Notes: a model not told the origin generated them from the letters alone. Positions 9,582 to 19,521 are shown, counted from the first letter of the stretch. The stretch: 64,000 nucleotides of DNA from Psychrobacter sp. APC 3281 (GCF_030407815.1 NZ_JASDCS010000006.1:62001-126000); one strand, 5' to 3'. Program-made: numbers and translations.

Positions 9582-10463
9582 TTAATAAAAATCATCCCGA
9601 CCAGCATACTTCTTATTTAGTGCCTGCAATATCGCATAGGTCTCGCTATCCATATTCCCCGTTGGTTGCTGCGCTCTAAAGTGCAGCTGAAACGCATAGA
9701 TGACATCGCGACTGGCTTTGTCCCATATATCAGTGTCGTTGATTTGATAGCCATATTTACGAAACGCTTGCTTGATTTCAGGTATCGTGGCCGACGCAAA
9801 TCCATTTTGATTCATAAAGAACTGCTTATCAAACTCATCATACCAAGCGCCGATACCGTAATCGAAATACAGTCGCTCCCACGGGAACTTTGCACCGGGG
9901 TCTATCTTGCGCGAGGGTGCCATATCGGAGTGACCGATGATATTCTTTGGTGAGATGTCATAGCGCGCGGCGATATCCTGCACCAGTTGTGCGACTTTTT
10001 TAATCTGCAATTCATCAAATGCCACATAATGCTCATAAGGATGATAGTCGAGCGTGCCATTTTTTAGCGCGTCTCGATATTCAGGCTTGATGCCGCCATT
10101 GACGATCTCGATACCGATAGAGGTATCGTTTAATATCGTCCGTCCTGCAAAGCCGCCATCACCTGCATGCCATGCGCGCTCGCTCTCTGGTACTAGGTTA
10201 TAGATTTTATTGTCATCATTGTCTAATACTAGATAATGCGCGCTCACATTACCCGTGGTCAATGTCTTTATCGAGCGCTCATTATCTGAAACCGTATAGT
10301 GCAAGACGATGGTTTTAATGCGCTCGCTTTTGCCAGTCGCTTGGTAGCTATCGCTATCGATGACATAACGCGGCGCTGTCGTTGATACGCAGCCAACGAG
10401 CAATAGCATAGAGGATGATACTAGTACTGATACCAATGCAATCGAAGAAATATTTTTTGCCAT
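9582..10463 (-). CDS. amiD: N-acetylmuramoyl-L-alanine amidase, lipoprotein (AmiD-like)
   Basis: This zinc amidase cuts the bond between MurNAc and L-Ala in peptidoglycan or anhydro-muropeptides. A lipoprotein signal peptide ends at a lipobox LLVGC with Cys25, so the protein should be membrane-anchored, probably in the outer membrane. The Amidase_2 fold follows: His55 in IVLHYTV, the WHAGDGG loop, SIGIEIVNGG, and the second zinc His and Asp in GHSDMAPSRKIDPG near residues 175-185. The C-terminal 70 residues look like a peptidoglycan-binding domain (residues about 215-285). This domain order matches AmiD rather than cytosolic AmpD. The small charged gene at 9355-9552 follows. Confidence 0.88.
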   Translation of the reverse strand: MAKNISSIALVSVLVSSSMLLLVGCVSTTAPRYVIDSDSYQATGKSERIKTIVLHYTVSDNERSIKTLTTGNVSAHYLVLDNDDNKIYNLVPESERAWHAGDGGFAGRTILNDTSIGIEIVNGGIKPEYRDALKNGTLDYHPYEHYVAFDELQIKKVAQLVQDIAARYDISPKNIIGHSDMAPSRKIDPGAKFPWERLYFDYGIGAWYDEFDKQFFMNQNGFASATIPEIKQAFRKYGYQINDTDIWDKASRDVIYAFQLHFRAQQPTGNMDSETYAILQALNKKYAGRDDFY

Positions 10464-10556
10464 GAAGTGCTCTATATAGGAAGAGTTGCGGTTATAGCAT
10501 ATAGCATCGTTTGCGTTTGATGTTTATCGTGCCCAACTAGCAAATGCTATTTATGT

Positions 10557-11909
10557 TTAATAAACGTTAGGATTGACTGCGATTTTTTTATAACCAATTG
10601 CCCCAAGCAGAATAAAAAATCCTAGCAAGACATAAGCATTAAATGACAGCGCTGCTGGTGAAAATGGTAGCAGTAATAGCGATATAAAGACCACACTGAT
10701 TAATACAGAGAGATAATTTAGCAAACCTGCCTGTTTCTTTTTTCGCTCATTAATTAGGTCAGCGGTCGTGACATAAGCGAAGCCAACGGTTATACCCAAG
10801 GACGCCATTGTCACGATATCGAGTAGGTAGTTTCTACCTAGCCAAGGAGAGAGTAGGCATACCAAGCATATCAATATAACGGTTTTTTGCTTACTGAATT
10901 GGTTGTGTTTATCCGTAAATATACTGGGCAATAATGAGGTATCGCCCATAGATTCTAAGAGCTTAACCGATGACAATATAAAGCCGTTGATACCGCTCAT
11001 TATCGAGCCAATCATAGCGATCGATAGCAGCCAAATACCGATGCTACCAATCCGATTGTCTATGCCTTCACCTGTCGCCCAGTGGCTGTCTTTGATTGCT
11101 TGATAGTCAAAGCTCATGTTTAGCGCGGTAAAGTAGTTGATTAAAAAGTAAAACAACACACCGGCGATAAGTGAAATTAGGATAATGCTTTTGGTCTTGG
11201 TTTTTGAATCGCTAATAGCTTTTGAAATCTGCGGTGTGGTCTCAAAACCGACATACGCCCACGGCATAACGGCCAAGATAGGTAACCATGCCAGACTGGT
11301 GATAGAGCCGCTAGACATATCAGTTGGCAAAAATACTTGGCTCGTTGGTGTCATCCAAAGCGAGGCAAAAAACAGCGCGGTGACTGATAGAATCATAAAG
11401 AGGGCAATATAGAGTTGGATTTTTGCGCCGACTCGTACGCCTTTTAGATTGATATAACTGAACAAAATAATAGCCGCGCTGCATAGGAAAACTTCACTGG
11501 CGTAGACTTCCCAACCAGCAATCGTATACAGATAACCTAATTGTAAGCCGCTAGGTAACAGATAGCGCAGTAGCAAAGCGACGGCTGATATATTGAGCGC
11601 GATAATAGAAATATAGCCTATCGTAACGCCCCAACCATAGATATAGGCATGCTTGCGATTGATATATTTTTCAATCCAATAGATACCGCCTGACTCGTTT
11701 TCTGGCGTTTGGGTCAGCAAATTAATATAGGCACGTGCAACCATATAGATGGCTAAAGTACCGATAATAATAGCGACAGAAGAGCCTAATAGCTGTGACT
11801 GTGGTAAAAACAAATCGCCTGGCATGACATACGCACCCCAGCCGATAATTGCACCAACACTAATCGCTATCGCTTGTAGGTAGCTGATACTTTCTGTCTT
11901 TTCACTCAT
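10557..11909 (-). CDS. APC-family amino acid permease
   Basis: This is a polytopic inner-membrane transporter of the amino acid-polyamine-organocation superfamily, 450 aa with about 12 hydrophobic segments. The first helix has the unwound substrate-binding motif GAIIGWGAYVMPG, typical of APC carriers. PWAYVGFETTPQISKAISDS near residue 220 resembles the conserved loop of the YjeH/yeast-type subgroup. The start at MSEKTES is chosen because AAGGAG lies 7 bases ahead; an upstream TTG extension lacks such a site. No neighbour reveals the substrate. Confidence 0.85.
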   Translation of the reverse strand: MSEKTESISYLQAIAISVGAIIGWGAYVMPGDLFLPQSQLLGSSVAIIIGTLAIYMVARAYINLLTQTPENESGGIYWIEKYINRKHAYIYGWGVTIGYISIIALNISAVALLLRYLLPSGLQLGYLYTIAGWEVYASEVFLCSAAIILFSYINLKGVRVGAKIQLYIALFMILSVTALFFASLWMTPTSQVFLPTDMSSGSITSLAWLPILAVMPWAYVGFETTPQISKAISDSKTKTKSIILISLIAGVLFYFLINYFTALNMSFDYQAIKDSHWATGEGIDNRIGSIGIWLLSIAMIGSIMSGINGFILSSVKLLESMGDTSLLPSIFTDKHNQFSKQKTVILICLVCLLSPWLGRNYLLDIVTMASLGITVGFAYVTTADLINERKKKQAGLLNYLSVLISVVFISLLLLPFSPAALSFNAYVLLGFFILLGAIGYKKIAVNPNVY

Positions 11910-12072
11910 GGAGTGCTCCTTCACGATCAAAGATGGAGAAAGAGAAGGAGAGAGTGTTTATTATGGAGCTGACATAGAACATGAAAAACCTTGTGACGCC
12001 ATTACGCAGGGTAGTGGCTATCTTTTATAAGTAGAAAAGTCATATTAAAGGTTTTTGTTGAGTGTTACCTTT

Positions 12073-12852
12073 TCAATCCTGTTGGATTTTTTTAGCCAGA
12101 ACCTTTTTCCAACTGTCCTCTAAACAGTCAATCGCGAGCCACGGTTCAATCACATTGGCATCAAACTTTCCTTTTGAGTTGGACAGTTGCCATAGCGTCT
12201 CTAGTGTCGCAAACGGATAAGGGCGCTCAACCAAATACACGGGTAAATCAGCGTATATAAGGCCATCGCGTACAACTTGGAAGTACCAGCCAGAGATACC
12301 TTGCTTGCTGACCCATGCCGCGATATTTGGTACTTTGGTAAATTGGCCAATTTGATCATTAATTTTGTAGCAGGGGCGGCGTGGTTGGACGATACGTAGT
12401 TGAACGCTATCACCATCATTACTGTTATCTTGGCCATTTTCAAAATGTCCACCATATTGAAAAACATCACCAATGCAAACCGTAGATTCGGTCATTTCAG
12501 GCAAACCACCGACAGCTTCAGTCGTAAGGTTTTCGCCCAATGTACCGACGCGAACCTTTAAACCGAATTCTGCATTGATTTTTGCATACGTCGCAGTCGC
12601 TAGCTGATGCACGGCTTTGAATGGGCCACCATGATGCTTACGGTCAGCCTGTTCATCAGTGGCGAGGCCCATAAAATTGACAGTGACAGGAGCTTTGATA
12701 GGTGCTTTATCAATGGCGCTCATTTCTTCACGGGCAAATGGCATAGACTTGCCAGCGCGGACACAAGTGAGGGTAGCGATATGTAGGGGCAGGTCTTGAT
12801 TAAAGTCTGTTAGTGTTTGCTCAGGTAATGACGTGTTCGATTCTGCGCTCAT
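12073..12852 (-). CDS. MOSC domain-containing protein (YiiM-like)
   Basis: MOSC proteins are sulfur-carrier relatives of the molybdenum cofactor sulfurase C-terminus. Members of the YiiM group reduce N-hydroxylated compounds together with molybdenum enzymes. The characteristic KHHGGPFKAVHQ motif appears near residues 73-84, then GTLGENLTTE, and the conserved cysteine in RRPCYKIN near residue 160. At 259 aa the protein is about 30 residues longer than YiiM, mostly at the N-terminus. It is a single gene with no co-directional partner close by. The family call is firm; the substrate is unknown. Confidence 0.85.
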   Translation of the reverse strand: MSAESNTSLPEQTLTDFNQDLPLHIATLTCVRAGKSMPFAREEMSAIDKAPIKAPVTVNFMGLATDEQADRKHHGGPFKAVHQLATATYAKINAEFGLKVRVGTLGENLTTEAVGGLPEMTESTVCIGDVFQYGGHFENGQDNSNDGDSVQLRIVQPRRPCYKINDQIGQFTKVPNIAAWVSKQGISGWYFQVVRDGLIYADLPVYLVERPYPFATLETLWQLSNSKGKFDANVIEPWLAIDCLEDSWKKVLAKKIQQD

Positions 12853-13002
12853 AAGGTTTCCTAATAGGTAAAATGAATAGGCGAAGGCGGCTTAATTTTG
12901 GCGGTTTAATATTAGTGGCTAATAACTATTAATATGAAATGAGCTTATCTGTACTCAATGATGTATCTGATTATACTGGTTCAGCACCATAAAATTTACA
13001 TA

Positions 13003-13037
13003 AAAAAAGACCAGAATAAGTATTCTGGTCTTTTTGA
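13003..13037 (-). terminator. Terminator downstream of rsfS
   Basis: The stem AAAGACCAGAATA / TATTCTGGTCTTT has a short loop and is flanked by A-runs on the left and T-runs on the right. It probably works for the minus-strand nadD-rsfS operon. Confidence 0.8.
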
Positions 13038-13080
13038 TGGAGCGTTTCTTAATCTTGAGCGAACATCGTCACTGACAAGC

Positions 13081-13494
13081 TTATTTGTTTTTGTTACGAC
13101 GACCCGCAGTTTTCTTTTCGCGCGGCGTAGCAACTAGCTCAGCCAACTGCTCAGGTGATGACCATAGGCCTTCTAGGTCATAAAACTCACGTGCTTGCGG
13201 CGTCATCATGTGGACGACAACCGCGCCCAAATCAATCAACGTCCAGTCAGAATCGATGCCGCCTTCACGGCCAAGTGGCATAAAACCAGCTTGCTTAGCT
13301 TCAGCGCCGACGCTATCAGCCATCGCACGTACATGACGCTTTGAGGTACCATCAGCGATGATGATGCGCTCTGTTACGTCAGTCAACTCTTCTACATTCA
13401 TTACAGTGATGTTCTTTGCTTTCATATCATCTAAAGCGCTTTGTACTAGGGTCAAGCATTCTGTTAGGCGTTCTGCAGTCATGGTGTTGGTCAT
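13081..13494 (-). CDS. rsfS: Ribosomal silencing factor RsfS
   Basis: RsfS binds ribosomal protein uL14 and blocks subunit joining in starvation. The visible family signatures are DMKAKNITVMNVEELTD near the N-terminus, IIADGTSKRHVRAMAD, and the DWTLIDLGAVVVHMMTP segment with REFYDLEGLW. The open frame runs 25 codons further upstream. The start at MTNTMTAER is chosen because an AAGAGA ribosome site precedes it and because it gives the normal length, about 137 aa. A basic tail (KKTAGRRNKNK) closes the protein. It lies downstream of nadD on the same strand, the conserved nadD-rsfS arrangement. Confidence 0.95.
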   Translation of the reverse strand: MTNTMTAERLTECLTLVQSALDDMKAKNITVMNVEELTDVTERIIIADGTSKRHVRAMADSVGAEAKQAGFMPLGREGGIDSDWTLIDLGAVVVHMMTPQAREFYDLEGLWSSPEQLAELVATPREKKTAGRRNKNK

Positions 13495-13625
13495 AAATTT
13501 TAATCTCTTGAATCGTAAATATGTAAAATAAAGGGGTAAAACGTCAATTTGTCTTATCCGACTGATCATATGTTGTCAGTCACGCATAGAGACAGGATAG
13601 GCAAAATGACATAGATAAGGCGATT

Positions 13626-14648
13626 TTAACGGAATTGAGCAGCAGAATATAGCTGATGGGCGATAATATATTGATAAACAGCAGGATTTAGCCATTTAGC
13701 TAATGGATTAGATTCAGTATTGCTAATGATATCATTTATTGATGCTATAGATGCGATTTGCCGTTGAGCGACTGGCATTTTATTTGTTTGATCGTCTAGT
13801 TTCTGTAGTTGTTCACGTATTTGTGTGCTTGATACCGCAGTAATAGGTCGCGAATCTATATAAATGCGTCCTTGAATGGCGTTTTTCAAGTCAGTGCTTT
13901 TTAAGTCAGTGCTAGTCGGATCAGTGCTATTTGGATCAGTGCTATTTGGATCAGTGCTATTTGGATCAGTGCTATTTGGATTAGTACTGTTTGAGTTTAA
14001 GCTATTTGACGAATGTCGAATAGTTGGTGTTAATAGCTCGATAGGTGAGTCTGTTACATGGGGCTGCAACGACAACGGCAATTGCGATTTTAAGAAATTA
14101 ACATCTTCCGTAGTCGCTATATTATTTTTAGAAGATATAATACTGTCAGAAAATTTTTCGCTAATACCATCACTCACATCGGTACTGCTCTGACGATTAA
14201 ATACCCATAGATTGACATGGTCAGTGAGACGCAATCCATCTTTCCATTTATCCAAACTATGGGCGCTGTCCATACCCATGATAAATATCAAATTGTCATT
14301 AGGGTACTGCTGCCTCAATGTGCGTACACTGTCGATCGTATAGACAGGCGGCGCTTGCCATAGCTCCAGCTCATTGATCTGTATCGGTGTATTCTCTGTC
14401 GCCAGCTTTAACATCGTTAAACGATGATTAGCATCTGTACTTTGTGTCTTAAATGGCGAGCGTGCATTGGGCAATAAGGACACGTGCAGTGTGCGCTGTT
14501 GCTGCTTGGCGATTGGCAGTAGGTGTTGATAGACCGACATCGCGACTTCTAAATGACCATTATGTACGGGATCGAACGAGCCGCCAAGATAGGCACGAAT
14601 GGCAGGTGCAGGTGTTTTCTCTTGAGGGCTGTTGCTCGTATTTGGCAT
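13626..14648 (-). CDS. nadD: Nicotinate-nucleotide adenylyltransferase with a repeat-bearing insert
   Basis: NadD adenylates nicotinate mononucleotide in NAD synthesis. The nucleotidyltransferase motif GGSFDPVHNGH near residues 23-33 and the C-terminal SSTQIREQL are both present, so the active site is intact. The protein is 340 aa, against roughly 200-220 aa for most NadD proteins. The excess is a Ser/Asn/Thr/Asp-rich stretch in the second half, including tandem NSTDP units at about residues 218-253, inserted between the core and the SSTxIR motif. It also has a 17-residue Pro/Ser N-terminal lead. The enzyme identity is clear; whether the insert is neutral or functional is unknown. Confidence 0.93.
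   Translation of the reverse strand: MPNTSNSPQEKTPAPAIRAYLGGSFDPVHNGHLEVAMSVYQHLLPIAKQQQRTLHVSLLPNARSPFKTQSTDANHRLTMLKLATENTPIQINELELWQAPPVYTIDSVRTLRQQYPNDNLIFIMGMDSAHSLDKWKDGLRLTDHVNLWVFNRQSSTDVSDGISEKFSDSIISSKNNIATTEDVNFLKSQLPLSLQPHVTDSPIELLTPTIRHSSNSLNSNSTNPNSTDPNSTDPNSTDPNSTDPTSTDLKSTDLKNAIQGRIYIDSRPITAVSSTQIREQLQKLDDQTNKMPVAQRQIASIASINDIISNTESNPLAKWLNPAVYQYIIAHQLYSAAQFR
13891..13995. repeat. 15-bp tandem repeat inside nadD
   Basis: The unit TCAGTGCTATTTGGA occurs four times without change at 13921-13980. Diverged copies flank it at 13891-13920 and 13981-13995. Because 15 is a multiple of three, copy-number change keeps the frame. On the coding strand the unit encodes NSTDP. Confidence 0.95.
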
Positions 14649-14801
14649 AAATAAATGTATAAAAGTAGATAGGGCGCACGTGGTCGTCGATGCACCTTGC
14701 TCTTTTACTGTCTGGCCTTTTTAGGGTAAATAATTTGATGATAGCGCTATTGTAGAGGGCAGATGAGCATCTGTCACCACTGTCTGTCATAGAGCACCAA
14801 T

Positions 14802-14833
14802 AAAAAACCGACCATCATAATGATAGTCGGCTT
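14802..14833 (-). terminator. Terminator downstream of pta
   Basis: On the minus strand the hairpin GCCGACTATCAT / ATGATGGTCGG is followed by TTTTTT, 35 bases past the pta stop. Confidence 0.85.
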
Positions 14834-14867
14834 TGTATAGGAATTTAACGGTTAAGTCTTACAGCGA

Positions 14868-17015
14868 TTAAATTAAATCGCTATACGCTTGGATAGCGGT
14901 TAACGCGATGGTATAGACGATATCGTCGACCAAGGCACCACGTGATAAATCATTCACTGGTTTATTCAGACCCTGTAGCATAGGGCCGACACTGACGACG
15001 TTGGCACTGCGCTGTACTGCTTTATACGTCGTGTTACCAGTATTGAGGTCAGGGAAGATAAAGACATTGGCCTGTCCAGCGACAGGTGAGTCAGGTGCTT
15101 TTTGTTTACCGACGCTCATGACAGACGCCGCATCATACTGCAGCGGGCCGTCGACTTTGAGGTCTGGTGCGCGCTCACGAACGATTTGGGTTGCACGGGC
15201 GACTTTTTCGACATCCGCGCCTGCGCCTGATGAGCCAGTAGAGTAGCTGATCATCGCAACTTTTGGATCGATACCAAAAGCAGCAGCAGACTGTGCTGAT
15301 TGAATGGCAATCTCTGCCAGCTCCTCAGCGTTAGGATCTGGGTTGATCGCACAATCACCATAGACGACCACTTGCTCAGGCAACAGCATAAAGAACACTG
15401 ACGACACGAGCGAATATTGCGGCGCGGTCTTGATCAGCTGGAATGCTGGGCGTACTGTATTGGCAGTAGTATGAATCGCACCTGAGACCAGACCATCGAC
15501 TTCGTCTAGTTGGAGCATGATAGTACCTAAATAGACTGTGTCTTTTAGATATTCAGCAGCGACTTCCGCAGTGGTTTTACCTTTACGGCGCTCTACGACA
15601 GCGGCGATATATTTACTCATATCGAGGTTATCAGGATCGATGATATCTAACCCTTCAGGTAGCGTTAGATCACGGTTTTTTGCCACTTGCTCAACGTCAC
15701 TACGTTTAGCAAGTAATACGCAGTTGGCGATACCACGACTCTGACAGATACAGGCAGCTTCAACCGTACGTGGTTCCGCGCCTTCTGGCAGTACGATACG
15801 TTTTTTGGCGTGTTGTGATTTTTTGACCAATTGATGACGAAACGCTGATGGTGACAGACGCGGCTCATGATTGCGGCTGAAGTATTCTTTAATCCAGCTT
15901 AGATCCAAATGCGCCGCCACATAACGAGCCACTTCATCAGCACGTTCTGTATCATCACTTGGAATCTCAGAACTCATATGCATCAGGCTCTGTACTGTCT
16001 CGTAGCTGTCGCTTTCGACACTCATGACAGGGATGCCAGTTTTGAGCGCTGATTGCCAAAGCTCAGCAACTGTATCGCTTGGGGTGATGCCACCTGTTAA
16101 TACTAGACCTGCCAATGGAATTCCATTGATACAGGCCAATCCAGCAGCCAATAGCAAGTCATCACGATCGCCAGGCACGACCATTAACGTACCACGCTTA
16201 AAGACTTCGTTGACGCGCGCCACTGAACGAGCGGTTAGGCTGATACGATTGATACGACGTGTCTTTGCTTCGCCAACATTTAGCCAAGTCGCATCGAGCT
16301 CTGTTGCGATATCCCATGTGCGGGGCACAGATAGAGAGTCACTAAAAGGGACAACCCCGATAAGGCGGAACACTTCGGTATTGAACGAAGGCGATAGACG
16401 CTGAACCTCTTGCAGGAAGTTCGGATCTAAGCTGACAACGGCCTCACCCGGCGCGACAGGTTGATTATCAAAGGTGTTCGGCACGTCTTGTACCCGCATC
16501 AATATCACGCCTAGCGTCCGTGAATCGATTACCCCGCCAAACTCACGGGCATGGACATCCAGTTTGTCTGCTAAATAGGCAGGTTTACTGATGTCAGCGG
16601 TACTGACAAATATAATCTTGGCGTCTAGCGCGTGAGCAAGTGCACGGTTGATTTGTGACGCATAAGAGGTCTCAGTGGTTGGCACCAGACCTTCACAGAT
16701 AATCACGTCATGACCATCATCGATCGTATGAAAATTGGCAATCACTTCTTCCATCAAGTCATCAAGATTGTCATCGCCTAGCATACGTTCGACGTGTTGA
16801 CGGCTGATAGAGTCAGGCGGATTTAGGCCAAATGCGTGCATGGTCAATGCGCTTGAGCTGTCTAAACTGTGTTGTTTGTCTAGCGTATCATCTTGCAAAA
16901 ACGGCTTCATAAAGCCCGCTTTGATACCGTTATAATCAAAGGCACGGATTAGCCCTAGCGCGGCTGATGTCACACCGATACCGCGACTAATGGGAACAAG
17001 TAAAATGGTTTGCAT
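14868..17015 (-). CDS. pta: Phosphate acetyltransferase (long form)
   Basis: Pta interconverts acetyl-CoA and acetyl phosphate. This is the long 715-aa form. Residues 1-210 are a BioD/CobQ-like P-loop-type domain that begins ILLVPISRGIGVTSAALG. Residues about 220-350 are a DRTGG regulatory domain, and residues about 395-710 are the catalytic PTA/PTB domain. Catalytic-domain marks include VLPEGAEPRT, SGAIHTTANTVRPAFQ, SYSTGSSGAGADV and QANVFIFPDLNTGN. It lies 153 bases downstream of ackA on the same strand. Together they form the acetate overflow and assimilation route, with acetyl phosphate as intermediate. Confidence 0.97.
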   Translation of the reverse strand: MQTILLVPISRGIGVTSAALGLIRAFDYNGIKAGFMKPFLQDDTLDKQHSLDSSSALTMHAFGLNPPDSISRQHVERMLGDDNLDDLMEEVIANFHTIDDGHDVIICEGLVPTTETSYASQINRALAHALDAKIIFVSTADISKPAYLADKLDVHAREFGGVIDSRTLGVILMRVQDVPNTFDNQPVAPGEAVVSLDPNFLQEVQRLSPSFNTEVFRLIGVVPFSDSLSVPRTWDIATELDATWLNVGEAKTRRINRISLTARSVARVNEVFKRGTLMVVPGDRDDLLLAAGLACINGIPLAGLVLTGGITPSDTVAELWQSALKTGIPVMSVESDSYETVQSLMHMSSEIPSDDTERADEVARYVAAHLDLSWIKEYFSRNHEPRLSPSAFRHQLVKKSQHAKKRIVLPEGAEPRTVEAACICQSRGIANCVLLAKRSDVEQVAKNRDLTLPEGLDIIDPDNLDMSKYIAAVVERRKGKTTAEVAAEYLKDTVYLGTIMLQLDEVDGLVSGAIHTTANTVRPAFQLIKTAPQYSLVSSVFFMLLPEQVVVYGDCAINPDPNAEELAEIAIQSAQSAAAFGIDPKVAMISYSTGSSGAGADVEKVARATQIVRERAPDLKVDGPLQYDAASVMSVGKQKAPDSPVAGQANVFIFPDLNTGNTTYKAVQRSANVVSVGPMLQGLNKPVNDLSRGALVDDIVYTIALTAIQAYSDLI

Positions 17016-17168
17016 AATGTGTCCTACAATTTATTTTATTTTAGACGTCGAGTCATTTTGAGCAGCATAAGAAATGCAGTATAAAAACACCAAGCGCTTT
17101 ACCTTATTTGTTCTCAGCTTTTTATAAGCGTCTAGAACGATAAGCGCTAGGCATTATGATCAATCGTC

Positions 17169-18401
17169 TTATACTAAGTTCAATGCTTGACGAGTCTCTT
17201 GAGCGATGCGGTATTCTTCGTCTGTTGGTATAACCCACAGCTCGACACTGCTACCTTCTGCTTGGAAGCTGCCTTCTTGACCACCGTACAATCCAGCGTT
17301 CTTTTCAGCGTCCATCTTGATACCGAAATGACGCATGACGGCTAAAATGCTTGCGCGCGTGGTGACAGAGTTTTCACCGATACCACCTGTGAATACAATA
17401 CCGGTAAACTCAGGCAGTGCACAGCTTAAGCTGGCGAGGTATTTACCAGCGCGGTAGCAGAACATCTCAATGGCGAGCTGCGCATCTTTATGGCCTTCGC
17501 TCGCAGCTTGCTCAATAGTACGTAAGTCATTTGATAGGCCAGAAATACCAAGCAGACCGCTTTCACTATTCAGCATCTTATCCGTTTCTTCTAGACTAAT
17601 ACCGAGCTGACGCTTTAGATGCATATGTAAGCTTGGGTCGACATCGCCGCTACGTGTGCCCATCATCAGTCCCTCAAGCGGGGTCAGACCCATACTGGTA
17701 TCGAGACTTTTGCCATCATATACGGCGGTTGCTGAGCAACCATTGCCTAGATGCGCGGTTATCCAGCCATGAGGACCTTTTGCTGCAGTGATTTGGCTAG
17801 CACGTTCTGAGACATAAGCATGAGACGTACCATGGAAGCCATAACGACGGATTTTGTGCTCTTCGTATAGATATTTTGGCAACGCATAGCGGAAAGCGAC
17901 AGGCGGCATGGTTTGGTGAAAGGCGGTATCAAATACCACAACTTGTGGGATATCAGGATAAATAGCTTGAACCGCTTCAATACCCAAAGCATTTGCAGGA
18001 TTATGTAGTGGAGCCAATATCTTTAGACGTTTCACTTCCTCTAACGCATGCTGATCAACGCGAACAGCTTGAGAGTATTCACGGCCGCCATGTACCACAC
18101 GGTGCCCGACTGCGATGAAATGATATTGCTCTAATAGCTCTAGGATTTTTTGCAGGGCGAGTTTGTGACTACCACCAGGAATAGAGATCTCTAATTTATC
18201 GCCATTTAGCGTGGTGTGTTTGATACGGGCTGTATCGAGACCTAAGTTTTCGGCAAGACCGGTGATACGAGTAGAGTTGTCATCGCTGATCAACGCGTAT
18301 TTGATAGAAGACGAACCGCAGTTGAGGACTAAAGTGGGGCTGGTTAGGGTTGATGTGTCACTGTTCTTATCATCAAAAGTGGTACTTAGGTTGGCGCTCA
18401 T
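17169..18401 (-). CDS. ackA: Acetate kinase
   Basis: AckA transfers phosphate between ATP and acetate. The ASKHA-fold motifs are present: LVLNCGSSSIKYAL near residue 26, HRVVHGG, FDTAFHQTMPP, RRYGFHGTSH, AHLGNGCSATAV and FTGGIGENSV. The length is 410 aa, including a short Ser/Thr-rich N-terminal lead of about 20 residues that most homologues lack. It is the upstream gene of the ackA-pta pair; the large spacer at 18402-19206 should carry its promoter. Confidence 0.97.
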   Translation of the reverse strand: MSANLSTTFDDKNSDTSTLTSPTLVLNCGSSSIKYALISDDNSTRITGLAENLGLDTARIKHTTLNGDKLEISIPGGSHKLALQKILELLEQYHFIAVGHRVVHGGREYSQAVRVDQHALEEVKRLKILAPLHNPANALGIEAVQAIYPDIPQVVVFDTAFHQTMPPVAFRYALPKYLYEEHKIRRYGFHGTSHAYVSERASQITAAKGPHGWITAHLGNGCSATAVYDGKSLDTSMGLTPLEGLMMGTRSGDVDPSLHMHLKRQLGISLEETDKMLNSESGLLGISGLSNDLRTIEQAASEGHKDAQLAIEMFCYRAGKYLASLSCALPEFTGIVFTGGIGENSVTTRASILAVMRHFGIKMDAEKNAGLYGGQEGSFQAEGSSVELWVIPTDEEYRIAQETRQALNLV

Positions 18402-19206
18402 ACTCTATCCTTAGATTGGTTTTTATAAAGGGCAAATCAATTATATCGTTCGTTCGATACAAAAAAGACGTCTATTGCCACGTCCTGTTTTATTATCATC
18501 AAATGCTACATCGCTGATATCTCAAACGCTGTAGTAAAATTCACTAAGACATGATGTCATTATTATATGGAATTGATGAAGTTGATAACCGCCGAGTAAA
18601 TAAAAATAAGCCATATCTATGCTGATCATATCAAGCAAGCATATTGGCGATTTTGTTTATACTTGGGCTACTATTTCTGACAGTGCTATGCATCCATGCT
18701 TATGAGGTAATGCGTATGCATCTCAGGCTAGCATCCTATTGCCGCCGCAAACTGGGAATATAATGTAACACATTTTTGTTTCTACACCACGACAGGGGCA
18801 AGGTTTAAAATATGTGATTAATAAATGGCTAAATGTAAAATAAATCAATTATATTCAATGAGTTGTAGAACTATAAGTGGATAACTTGTATGGGCTACAT
18901 AGCAGTGCTATGACTCACGAAATTGTAAGAAATATTGTCGAGAAACCCATATGTCATACATTCATATCTAAGCTCGCAGACGATATTACTATAAAAATTC
19001 GACTAATGTTCTAGAAAATATCCAACATCACGCAAATTTATTCACCAATCATATTCAGTATCCGTACAGCTTTATGTAATAATGCTATGATGAAAATGGT
19101 CATAACGACAGTGCTTTAACTGCTGGTTTGGCTGTCCGTTTGTTTTTTATTTATCACGATTTACTATCGCCATTATGCCGTCGTAAGCTCACAGGTTATC
19201 TATTAT
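18402..19206. other. 805-base intergenic region between divergent ackA and lptM
   Basis: No coding frame of credible length, hairpin terminator or known RNA was recognised. The stretch is AT-rich and must contain the promoters for ackA (minus) and lptM (plus). It is unusually long for this compact chromosome, so a small RNA or a decayed gene cannot be excluded by eye. Confidence 0.4.
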
Positions 19207-19521
19207 ATGTCTACTATACACAGCCCCTCAGCAGCCAAGCATGCTAGCTCATTCGCTCGTACCAGTCGTCAGGCTGTTGCCACTTTATTTATTGGCAGTG
19301 TGGTTATGCTAGGATTGTCAGGTTGCGGGCAAAAAGGCGATCTATATTTGGCAGACTCTAGTAGTCAAACGATAGAGGGCAGTGCGTCTGTATTGGATAG
19401 TACTAGCCATCCACAAGATGCAGCCTTTGCGGGTATCGACGATGATAACTATCAAAAAAACCGCTACCTAGAAGAGCAAATGGTGCTACCTGAGCCTAGT
19501 ACTGACCCCAACGACTATTAA
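19207..19521 (+). CDS. lptM: LptM-type lipoprotein (LPS translocon maturation)
   Basis: LptM (formerly YifL) is a small outer-membrane lipoprotein that helps LptD mature. A hydrophobic signal ends at LGLSGC, and the tag GCGQKGDLYL directly after the lipidated cysteine is the family hallmark. The remaining 60 residues are an acidic, low-complexity tail (104 aa total, against roughly 60-70 aa in E. coli). The gene lies directly before lysA and dapF, the conserved lptM-lysA-dapF context seen in many proteobacteria. Confidence 0.88.
   Translation: MSTIHSPSAAKHASSFARTSRQAVATLFIGSVVMLGLSGCGQKGDLYLADSSSQTIEGSASVLDSTSHPQDAAFAGIDDDNYQKNRYLEEQMVLPEPSTDPNDY

Noticed and set aside
13891..13995. Possible CRISPR-like array from the tandem repeats in nadD
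   Set aside because: Units are contiguous with no spacers, 15 bases long, and in frame within a coding gene. It is a minisatellite.
13876..14193. 105-codon plus-strand frame with a repeated GSVLF pattern
   Set aside because: The pattern is the antisense reading of the 15-bp repeat in nadD; there is no ribosome site or membrane topology logic.
18402..19206. Possible hidden gene in the 805-base ackA-lptM spacer
   Set aside because: Only frames below about 30 codons with no ribosome sites were seen. It is left as non-coding.
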